Of a DNA stretch of 64,000 nt, positions 28,553 through 36,540 are shown piece after piece. Source of the DNA: an uncultured bacterium (GTDB taxonomy: Bacteria; Bacillota; Clostridia; Lachnospirales; Lachnospiraceae). The stretch spans positions 1 to 64,000 of the forward strand of contig CANPIC010000002.1 of NCBI GenBank assembly GCA_947574055.1, given 5' to 3'. A program made the translations under genes and the position numbers. Numbering within the stretch: position 1 is the stretch's first letter; each line of letters starts with the position of its first letter. The notes below the pieces were generated by a model, which made no database searches, was not told the DNA's origin, and saw nothing but the letters and a program-made list of their open reading frames with translations.

Positions 28553-30382
28553 ATGAAAGATTATCGTTTTCAGGTGAATTTAGGCGGTATGATCGAGATA
28601 TTGTCAGATCATTTATACAGCAGCCCTGATGTCTATATAAGGGAATTGTTGCAAAATGGTGTGGATGCCATAACCGGGCGTATGATTCGGGAAAAAGAGG
28701 AGAAAGAAGCAGGGCGGCAGGCTTCGGAAATTGCGGGCAGGATTGTTTTGGAGATTGAGGAGGGCAGACAGCTTATTTTTTCCGATAACGGCCAGGGGTT
28801 AACGGAGGAGGAGATTCACCAGTTTCTGGCGATTATCGGTGAGTCCTCCAAGCGTAATCCGGCTGACGGGCGGATACGGACAGACTATATCGGACGGTTC
28901 GGGATCGGTCTTTTATCCTGTTTCATGGTGTCAGATCATATCCGGATGCTGACCAGATCTGCCGGTAAAGAGGCACCGGTTCTTGAATGGCAGGGCAGAC
29001 CCGATGGGACATATACAATCCGCCGGATGGAACAGGAGCAGGTCGGCAAAGGGGATATGGCTTTCGGGACGCAGGTCATTCTCTCGGCAAAGCCGGGCAG
29101 GGAAGACTATTTCACGGAGAAGGTTATCCGCAGGCTGCTCACCTACTATGGGATGCTGCTGCCGTTTCCGATTCTTGTCCGTGTGCATGGAAAAGAAGAG
29201 CAGATCAACCCTATTTATCTGCCCTGGGACGGCAGAGAGACGAATAAACAGGAACTGATGCTGTTTGGGCAGATGATGTTTGAAGAGCAGTTTATGGATT
29301 GTGTTCCCCTGCGCAGTGAGTCGGGAAATGTATCCGGCGTGGCCTATATTATCAAATATCCGGTTTTACCATCGGCAAAGGGGAGTCACCGTATCTATCT
29401 GAAAAATATGCTGTTGACGGAAAAGGGTGACAATCTGATCCCTGACTGGGCAGTGTTTACCAAATGCATCATCAATGCCACTGATCTGCGTCCCACGGCT
29501 TCCAGAGAAGGGTTTTATGTGGACGAAGTGCTGGAGAGCGCCAGGGACGCCATTGAAGATGCCTTGATAGACTATATTGCAGGGATCGCGGAGGATGAGA
29601 GAGAAGTCTTTGACCACTTTTTCCATATCCACAAACTCACCCTGATGTCACTTGCGCTGGCCGCACCCAAACTGTTTGGGATACTGGTGGATTACTGTGA
29701 GTTTGAGACAACACGGGGACTGCAGACCGGCTATGATCTGCGGACCTGCGCAGAGCCGCTTGTCTATGCGCCCACGGAAGCAAAATATAAGCAGCTTTCC
29801 CAGCTTTTCTTTGCCCAGGATAAGATGCTGATCAATGTATCCTATGTACATTCGCTGGAACTTCTCATGCGACTGGGACAACTCTACGGTCTGGAAGTAC
29901 ATCCGGTCGATGACTGGAGCGTGGAAGATCTGATGGAAGATCTGACACCGGATGATCAGGACGACAGTTTCGCCTTTCAGAAAGCGGCCAACCGGATCTT
30001 AAAGGCCTATGACTGCCGGGCGGAACTGAAATATTTTTCGCCGTATAATCAGCCCACTTTTTATCTGATGGATGAAAAAATACTGCTCAAGCGCCAGATT
30101 GAGGCTTCCCGTTCGCAGGCGGACTCCATGTTCTTTCAGATGCTGGATGCCTTTACGGCGGAGATTCCCGGCGATACGGCGGCAGTGCTGTATTTTAATT
30201 ACAACAATCCTCTTGTAAAGAAACTGACAGAGAGGGAGGCGGAAGCGGATCTGAAGATACTGGTGGAGATTTTGTATGTACAGGCCCTGCAGATCGGTGG
30301 TTTTACGCTGCATAACAACGAACTGGGAATGTTGAACCGCAATATTCTGACACTGATGGAAAGGGGCCTTTCCGATGAATGA
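28553..30382 (+). CDS. Non-canonical HtpG/Hsp90-family GHKL ATPase
   Basis: MIEILSDHLYSSPDVYIRELLQNGVDAI, FSDNGQGLTEEEI, YIGRFGIGLLSCFMV, and NATDLRPTASREGF in the Hsp90 middle domain. Confidence 0.88.
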   Translation: MKDYRFQVNLGGMIEILSDHLYSSPDVYIRELLQNGVDAITGRMIREKEEKEAGRQASEIAGRIVLEIEEGRQLIFSDNGQGLTEEEIHQFLAIIGESSKRNPADGRIRTDYIGRFGIGLLSCFMVSDHIRMLTRSAGKEAPVLEWQGRPDGTYTIRRMEQEQVGKGDMAFGTQVILSAKPGREDYFTEKVIRRLLTYYGMLLPFPILVRVHGKEEQINPIYLPWDGRETNKQELMLFGQMMFEEQFMDCVPLRSESGNVSGVAYIIKYPVLPSAKGSHRIYLKNMLLTEKGDNLIPDWAVFTKCIINATDLRPTASREGFYVDEVLESARDAIEDALIDYIAGIAEDEREVFDHFFHIHKLTLMSLALAAPKLFGILVDYCEFETTRGLQTGYDLRTCAEPLVYAPTEAKYKQLSQLFFAQDKMLINVSYVHSLELLMRLGQLYGLEVHPVDDWSVEDLMEDLTPDDQDDSFAFQKAANRILKAYDCRAELKYFSPYNQPTFYLMDEKILLKRQIEASRSQADSMFFQMLDAFTAEIPGDTAAVLYFNYNNPLVKKLTEREAEADLKILVEILYVQALQIGGFTLHNNELGMLNRNILTLMERGLSDE

Positions 30383-31499
30383 GAAATATACGGCAGATGG
30401 CTACTTCCCGGAAGAGATAAAAAGAGCCTTCGAGGCGCTGGAACACGGAAACGCCAAAATAGCGGCAATTCGCAGTGCCATAGAAGCGGCAGATGCCAGC
30501 GACGACACGCCTTTCCGGATCTATTTCCGGCTGGAATTGTGCCGGGAATCCTGTTTCTACGGCGACTGTATGGATATGATGGTGATCTTTCCCCAGGTGC
30601 TGGCCATTGCAGACCGGTATCCCGATACACCGGCTACCTGTTATGAGCCCGGTTATCTGGACGCTATGGATCATGTGTTATGGGTGTATAAGTGGATCCT
30701 GGAAGAGTGCTGCAATTTTTACCAGGTTCCCATGGCAGACTGTTTGAAGTTTTTTGAAGACTTTAGACGGCGTAGCCTGGCATATGGATACAATCTGCGC
30801 CCTTACTATTATTATCTGTATCTTTTTTATGAAAAAATCGATCCGGTGAAGTCACGGGAAGCCTTTCATATGTTTGAACAGATTCCCCGGGATGATAACT
30901 GCGACTGCAGGGCTTGTGAACGTAATACCATCATTGATTTCTATCTGCAGCAGGGACAGATGGAACGGGCAAAGGAATTGTCGGCGGAGATTGAGAACTT
31001 TGACCTGACCTGCGGACATGACAAAAAGGAGGCCTGGCTGCGGTTAAAACGCCATTATATGCAGCATTATCTGGGGCGACGGGAATTTGAGGAAGCAGAA
31101 ACCTACTGCCATATTCTGGAGCGCCAGCGGATGAAGGATACGGAATTTCAGAGATGGGATGATTTCCTGTACTGCTATGCCTACCTGAACATGGGAAAAG
31201 CGCTGCGGATTTACAAAGCGCACTGGAAGGAATGGCTGGAAGAGAGACATCCTTCGACCATTTTTTCTGTCAATAGAAATATCACCTGTTTTTTTAAGAA
31301 ATTGCAGCAGGAGAGAAAACAGGCGACGATCAAACTTTCCCTTGATCCGGCCTTTCCTCTGTATGAGGAGAGCGGACAGTACAGCATTGCCAGTCTGTAC
31401 CGGTTTTATTATAAGCGGGCCAGGGAGGTGGCGGAGCGTTTTGATGAAAGAAACGGCTCGCATTATTATTGCAATCAGTTGACAGAAGTATTGTCATAA
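30375..31499 (+). CDS. Uncharacterised protein, paralog A, with Cys cluster
   Basis: Long ORF overlapping the Hsp90-like stop by 8 bp; DTPFRIYFRLELCRESCFYGDCMDMMVIFPQVLAIADRYPDTP; CDCRACERN and CGHDKKEAWLRL. Confidence 0.85.
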   Translation: MNEKYTADGYFPEEIKRAFEALEHGNAKIAAIRSAIEAADASDDTPFRIYFRLELCRESCFYGDCMDMMVIFPQVLAIADRYPDTPATCYEPGYLDAMDHVLWVYKWILEECCNFYQVPMADCLKFFEDFRRRSLAYGYNLRPYYYYLYLFYEKIDPVKSREAFHMFEQIPRDDNCDCRACERNTIIDFYLQQGQMERAKELSAEIENFDLTCGHDKKEAWLRLKRHYMQHYLGRREFEEAETYCHILERQRMKDTEFQRWDDFLYCYAYLNMGKALRIYKAHWKEWLEERHPSTIFSVNRNITCFFKKLQQERKQATIKLSLDPAFPLYEESGQYSIASLYRFYYKRAREVAERFDERNGSHYYCNQLTEVLS

Positions 31500-31583
31500 A
31501 CAGGCAGGGTGCTTTGTATCTGCAGGAGGCTTTTCCGTACGGAGTACCGGCCGGGCGTATTTGAGAAAGGAGCCGGATTAACC

Positions 31584-32726
31584 ATGAAAGACCAACAGGG
31601 AGAGCGTCTTTACGAACCGGAAAAACTCAAACAGCTTTGTGATCGTGCAGAGCACGGGATCGCCAGAAGGGAAGCGCTTCGTGAGGCCATTGCCCAGGCG
31701 GATGCCCACAACGACACTCCCTTTCGCATCTATTTTCGACTGGAACTGTGTCAGGAGTCCAATTTTTATGGGGACAGTTTGGATATGATGGTGATTTTTC
31801 CCGAGGCGCTGGCCATCGCCGACCGTTATCCGGATACGCCCTGTACGAGATATAATAACAGGATTTTTCAAAACTGTATGGGCCATATTTTATGGGTTTA
31901 TAAATGGATTCTGAGCTGCTGTGATGAATTTTATCAGATTCCGATGGCGGTCTGTGAGAAATTTTTTGAGGATTTCAAACGGCGCAGTCTGGCTTACGGA
32001 TTCAATCTGCGCGCCTATTATCTGTACCGTTATTATTTTTATAATTCCATGGATCTGGAAGAGGAGGCGAGAGCAGCATTTTATGCGTATGAAAGTCTGC
32101 CCAGGGACAGCAACTGCGACTGCAAAGCCTGTGAGCGTAACGTCAGTGTCAATTTCTACCTGGATATGGATGATTGGGAAAAGGCGAAAGAACTGGCGGC
32201 GGATATCGAGAATCATTCTCTTCGCTGCGGACATGACCGGATGGCGGCCTGGCTGCGCCTCCAGCGCCATTATATGAATTATTATCTGAGCTCGCAGCGG
32301 CGCAATTTTGCTGAAGGGGAGAAATACTGCAAACTGATCGAGCGCCATATGATCAGCGCCATCGAGTATCAGGAATGGGACAGCTTCGTATACTGCTATG
32401 CGCATACGAATCTAGGCAAAGCTCTGCAAATATATAAGAATCACTGGAAAGACTGGGAAAAGGAACGCAATCCCTCCAGCGAATACTATAGCTGTAAAAA
32501 TATCATGCGTTTTTTTAAGAAGCTGGGTGAAGTGAGGAAAAGTAAGACCGTGAAATTGCAGATGGAGCCTTCTTTTCCTCTGTATCAGAAAAATGGTCAG
32601 TATGAAATCAACGGCCTGTACCAGTATTATTATAACAGAGCCAGAAAGGTTGCGGAACTTTTTGATGCCCGCAATGGCACGGATTGCTTCTGTCACTGGC
32701 TGGAAAGAGCCGCGGAGGAAGGGTGA
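31584..32726 (+). CDS. Uncharacterised protein, paralog B, with Cys cluster
   Basis: Collinear with paralog A: DTPFRIYFRLELCQESNFYGDSLDMMVIFPEALAIADRYPDTP; CDCKACERN and CGHDRMAAWLRL. Confidence 0.85.
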   Translation: MKDQQGERLYEPEKLKQLCDRAEHGIARREALREAIAQADAHNDTPFRIYFRLELCQESNFYGDSLDMMVIFPEALAIADRYPDTPCTRYNNRIFQNCMGHILWVYKWILSCCDEFYQIPMAVCEKFFEDFKRRSLAYGFNLRAYYLYRYYFYNSMDLEEEARAAFYAYESLPRDSNCDCKACERNVSVNFYLDMDDWEKAKELAADIENHSLRCGHDRMAAWLRLQRHYMNYYLSSQRRNFAEGEKYCKLIERHMISAIEYQEWDSFVYCYAHTNLGKALQIYKNHWKDWEKERNPSSEYYSCKNIMRFFKKLGEVRKSKTVKLQMEPSFPLYQKNGQYEINGLYQYYYNRARKVAELFDARNGTDCFCHWLERAAEEG

Positions 32727-32836
32727 GCCGGTTTTGACCGGGGGACCTGCCGGGGATGCCCTGGCCTGCCTGTTGACGATTACGAAAATTTTTCTAAAAA
32801 ATGTCGAAAAGAAATCATTTTTTCGCTCCGGCATGA

Positions 32837-32842
32837 TATAAT
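32837..32842 (+). promoter_or_regulatory. Extended -10 promoter element of the Fe-ADH gene
   Basis: TGATATAAT (TGn extended -10). Confidence 0.55.
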
Positions 32843-32860
32843 GAAAGACATCAACATACA

Positions 32861-32900
32861 AACAGCATCCTTTCTATCTTCGGGAAGAAAGATGCGGAAC
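32861..32900 (+). promoter_or_regulatory. Leader hairpin of the Fe-ADH gene, minimal member of the GCGGAAC leader family
   Basis: AACAGCATC-C-TTTCT-AT-cUUCGg-GA-AGAAA-GATGCGGAAC. Confidence 0.8.
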
Positions 32901-32925
32901 TTATAAGCAGGAGGTATACATAAAT

Positions 32926-34143
32926 ATGGCAAGATTTACATTACCGCGTGACCTGTACCACGGCAAAGGTGCACTGGAAGCACTGAAATCCTTTCAGGGC
33001 AAAAAGGCAATGATCTGTGTGGGTGGCGGTTCCATGAAACGGTTCGGTTTTCTGGACCGTGCAAAGGAGTATCTGCAGGAAGCCGGAATGGAAGTGGAAC
33101 TCTTTGAAGGCATCGAGCCCGATCCGTCTGTCGAGACAGTTATGAAAGGCGCCGAGGCGATGGCCAAATTTGAACCGGACTGGATTGTTGCCATGGGAGG
33201 CGGTTCTCCCATCGACGCGGCAAAAGCCATGTGGATCAAATACGAGTATCCGGAGATTACATTTGAGGATATGTGTAAAGTATTCGGTATCCCCAGCCTG
33301 AGAAAGAAAGCACATTTCTGTGCGATCTCCTCTACTTCGGGCACGGCTACCGAGGTGACGGCCTTTTCTATCATTACCGATTATCAGAAAGGGATCAAAT
33401 ATCCCATCGCTGATTTTGAGATTACGCCAGATGTGGCGATCGTTGACCCGGATCTGGCGCAGACCATGCCACAGAAGCTGGTGGCACATACCGGTATGGA
33501 TGCCATGACACATTCTGTGGAGGCCTATGTTTCCACAGCCAACTGTGATTTTACAGACCCGCTTGCGTTACATTCCATTAAGATGATTCAGAATGATCTG
33601 GTGGCTTCCTATAACGGAGATACCGAAAAACGTTCTTCCATGCACAATGCGCAGTGTCTGGCAGGTATGGCATTTTCCAATGCACTGCTGGGAATCGTTC
33701 ATTCAATGGCGCACAAGACAGGGGCCGCTTTTGCGGACTATGGCGCACATATCATACATGGAGCAGCCAATGCCATGTATCTGCCCAAGGTTATCGCTTT
33801 TAATGCCAAGGATGAGACTGCATGCAAACGTTATGGCGAGATTGCAGACTTTATGGGGCTGGGTGGAAATACTCCCGAAGAGAAGGTAGATCTGCTGATC
33901 GGCTATCTGCGGAAGATGAATGATGATCTGAATATTCCGCACTGTATCGCACATTATGGCACTGACAGCTATCCCGCAGAGCAGGGGTTTGTGCCGGAAG
34001 AGGTATTTTTGGAGAGGCTTCCCGAGATCGCAGCCAATGCGATCGGAGATGCATGTACCGGTTCCAATCCCCGCCAGCCGAGTCAGGAGGAGATGGAGAA
34101 GCTGCTGAAATGCTGCTATTATGACACAGAAGTAGATTTCTGA
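32926..34143 (+). CDS. Iron-containing alcohol dehydrogenase
   Basis: VAMGGGSPIDAAKAMWIKYEYPE, HTGMDAMTHSVEAYVS, GIVHSMAHKTGAAF metal/NAD motifs. Confidence 0.95.
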   Translation: MARFTLPRDLYHGKGALEALKSFQGKKAMICVGGGSMKRFGFLDRAKEYLQEAGMEVELFEGIEPDPSVETVMKGAEAMAKFEPDWIVAMGGGSPIDAAKAMWIKYEYPEITFEDMCKVFGIPSLRKKAHFCAISSTSGTATEVTAFSIITDYQKGIKYPIADFEITPDVAIVDPDLAQTMPQKLVAHTGMDAMTHSVEAYVSTANCDFTDPLALHSIKMIQNDLVASYNGDTEKRSSMHNAQCLAGMAFSNALLGIVHSMAHKTGAAFADYGAHIIHGAANAMYLPKVIAFNAKDETACKRYGEIADFMGLGGNTPEEKVDLLIGYLRKMNDDLNIPHCIAHYGTDSYPAEQGFVPEEVFLERLPEIAANAIGDACTGSNPRQPSQEEMEKLLKCCYYDTEVDF

Positions 34144-34216
34144 CAGAGATCGAAAATAGGGGTATGTAACCGGAGGGCCGACGGGACACAGGCCGCCGTT
34201 TGACAGATATGCCGTG

Positions 34217-34268
34217 GGGCAGGAGTCAGTCTGGAGCGCAGAGCGCAGACAGATTCCTGCCCTTTTTT
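34217..34268 (+). terminator. Rho-independent terminator after Fe-ADH
   Basis: GGGCAGGA...TCCTGCCC long stem followed by TTTTTT. Confidence 0.85.
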
Positions 34269-34272
34269 GATG

Positions 34273-35613
34273 TCAGAAATGGTCCGCCGGCAGAGATATG
34301 GTAAAGACAGCGCCGCCGCCGGGGGCATCTGTCACCTGGATGGTGCCATGATGGGCCTCGATGATCTCTCTGGCTATGGCAAGTCCCAGTCCGAAATGTG
34401 CTTTGTCATGATGGGAACGTTCGCTCCGGTAAAAGCGGTCAAATATTTTTTCTTTTTCGGCATCGGGGACCCCGGGGCCGCTGTCGGAGACAGAGAGGGC
34501 GAAGCGGCTTTGGCCGCCATGTTCCCGGCGGTATTGAAGCATGACGATTATGTTACCGCCCGCCGGTGTATAGCTGACGGCATTGTGCAGAAGGATGTTT
34601 ACTGCCTGTCTGATGCGTTCTTTGTCACACTGGCACTGCGGCAGTGTCTGCGCCGGCAAAATAGGGCGTAGCCGGATGTCCTTTGTCCGGGCCATATGTT
34701 CATACGTTTCACAGGTATCGAGAATGAGGGTATCCAGTTCCACCGGCGCTTTTCGCAGGGAAAGGCGACCGGCGTCCCGGCTGACAAGGGTCAGCATATC
34801 GCCCAGCAGAGAAGACATATGTATGGCTTCCTCCCTGACTGTTTCCAGTTCCGCTGCAAGCGAAGCAAAGGAGCGGACCGGACCGGTATTTGCGCCGCTG
34901 CTTATGTGAAGTTTTTCCAGCATCGCTTCTGTGCAGGATAAGATAACGGCCAGCGGTGTGCGCAGTTCATGAGAGGCATCGGCCAGGAAACGGCGCTGCC
35001 GGATACGGTTTTCTTCAATGGGGAAGAGCAGCTTTCCGGTAAAAAACCAGGCAAATGCCCAGAGTCCCAGAAGCGCCGGCAGGATAATGGACAAAAAGAG
35101 GATACGCTGCTGTACGAGTGAGGATCTGAGGCCGGAAAGCGGCAGCATAAGAAGCATTTCCAGCGTGGCTTCTTTCTTTGTCACTTCTATTACAAAACAG
35201 TGGAAAGATTCTTTTCCGGGCACGACAAAGTCCCGGTATAAGCATTGCCGGGAAAGGGGATGTTTCGTAAAAGACAGCTTGTTTTTCTGATAGTATTGCC
35301 AGGCCGTCTCCAGGGAAGCGGTAGCTTCTTGCGTATGGGAGAGGCGATTGTACAAAAACGGACTGCCGTTGTCAAAGACAGCGATCAGGCCATTCTCCTT
35401 TTTTTCCAGTCCGGCCAGCCAGGCGGCAGTAAGAGACTGCTGTCCGCCAAGGCCGGAGGCGATCAATGTGATATCATTTTGCCAGGAGATGATTTTGCTC
35501 TGTAACAGATTCTGTTCGGATACATAGAGGTATCCCAGTGTCATACAGACCAGGATCAGGGTGCTGATACCGCCCCAGAGCAGAGTCAGCCGCAGTCGTA
35601 CCTTTTTAAACAT
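34273..35613 (-). CDS. Sensor histidine kinase
   Basis: DASHELRTPLAVILS H-box; DSGPGVPDAEKEKIFDRFYR and FGLGLAIAREIIEAHHG. Confidence 0.95.
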   Translation of the reverse strand: MFKKVRLRLTLLWGGISTLILVCMTLGYLYVSEQNLLQSKIISWQNDITLIASGLGGQQSLTAAWLAGLEKKENGLIAVFDNGSPFLYNRLSHTQEATASLETAWQYYQKNKLSFTKHPLSRQCLYRDFVVPGKESFHCFVIEVTKKEATLEMLLMLPLSGLRSSLVQQRILFLSIILPALLGLWAFAWFFTGKLLFPIEENRIRQRRFLADASHELRTPLAVILSCTEAMLEKLHISSGANTGPVRSFASLAAELETVREEAIHMSSLLGDMLTLVSRDAGRLSLRKAPVELDTLILDTCETYEHMARTKDIRLRPILPAQTLPQCQCDKERIRQAVNILLHNAVSYTPAGGNIIVMLQYRREHGGQSRFALSVSDSGPGVPDAEKEKIFDRFYRSERSHHDKAHFGLGLAIAREIIEAHHGTIQVTDAPGGGAVFTISLPADHF

Positions 35614-36313
35614 CTCTTTGCTCCTTTTCTTTTCCCACGCTGTCTCCTGTCAGCATATAGCCGATCCCCCGGATGGTTTTAAGCAGTATGGCACTGCCGC
35701 TTGCCTGCAGACGCCTTCGCAGGAAATGGATGTAATTATCCAGATTGCCTTCTTCCACATCACTGTCAGGTCCCCAGACTTTTAGCAGGAGAGTGGAGCG
35801 TGACAGGATCTGTCCGGGATTGCGGAGGAAGATTTCCAGCAGTGTGCTTTCCCTGTTGGAGAGCGTACAGGAGCCGGCCGGTCCTGTCAGGAGCCCGTTT
35901 TCCCTGTCATAACGGATATCCTGTACCTGCAGGACGGCAGACATTTGCAGCGCAGGAGAACGCCTTGTGACGCAGCAAATGCGCGCTAACAACTCTTCAA
36001 AGGCAAACGGCTTTACCAGATAATCGTCGGCTCCCAGATTCAGCCCGGTCACCTTGTCCTTCAGGGAACCCAGTGCAGTGATCATAATGACCGGTGTGGC
36101 AATGCCCTTATCCCGCAGGCATTTGAGGACAGCAGGGCCGGACAGCAGAGGAAGCATGGAGTCCAGCAGTATGATATCGTGGATATTCTGCTCTGCGTAA
36201 TAAAGAGCTTCTTCCCCGTCCATGCAGGAATCCACATCAAATCCCTTTTCCGTAAGACGACTGCTGAGTGAATGATTCAGATTTTTATTATCTTCTGCAA
36301 GTAAGATGCGCAT
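35606..36313 (-). CDS. OmpR-family response regulator
   Basis: ILLAEDNKNLNHSL, ILLDSMLPLLSG, ALGSLKDKVTGLNLGADDYLVKPFAFEELLARI; C-terminal winged helix. Confidence 0.95.
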   Translation of the reverse strand: MRILLAEDNKNLNHSLSSRLTEKGFDVDSCMDGEEALYYAEQNIHDIILLDSMLPLLSGPAVLKCLRDKGIATPVIMITALGSLKDKVTGLNLGADDYLVKPFAFEELLARICCVTRRSPALQMSAVLQVQDIRYDRENGLLTGPAGSCTLSNRESTLLEIFLRNPGQILSRSTLLLKVWGPDSDVEEGNLDNYIHFLRRRLQASGSAILLKTIRGIGYMLTGDSVGKEKEQRDV

Positions 36314-36366
36314 GGTGATACCCCTTTCAAAGGCATTTTATTACCCTTATTATTTTAGCACAAAAT

Positions 36367-36452
36367 TCTCTAAACAGTCTCTAAATGCTGTGCAATCAGA
36401 TGCCTGCCAATAAAAAGGGGCGTTTGTGTGAGTTTTAGAGGTTATTTAGAGA
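36367..36452. promoter_or_regulatory. Two divergent pairs of TTTAGAG(A) direct repeats, probable response regulator boxes
   Basis: TCTCTAAA at 36367-36374 and 36378-36385; TTTAGAG at 36434-36440 and 36445-36451; 11 bp period in each pair. Confidence 0.75.
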
Positions 36453-36540
36453 CTGTCGTGGTAGAGTAAAGGAAAACAGTCAGTTGTATGACGCCGGATA
36501 GCATGGGGATGGGCCGGTAAGAGATCAGGAAAGGAGATTG

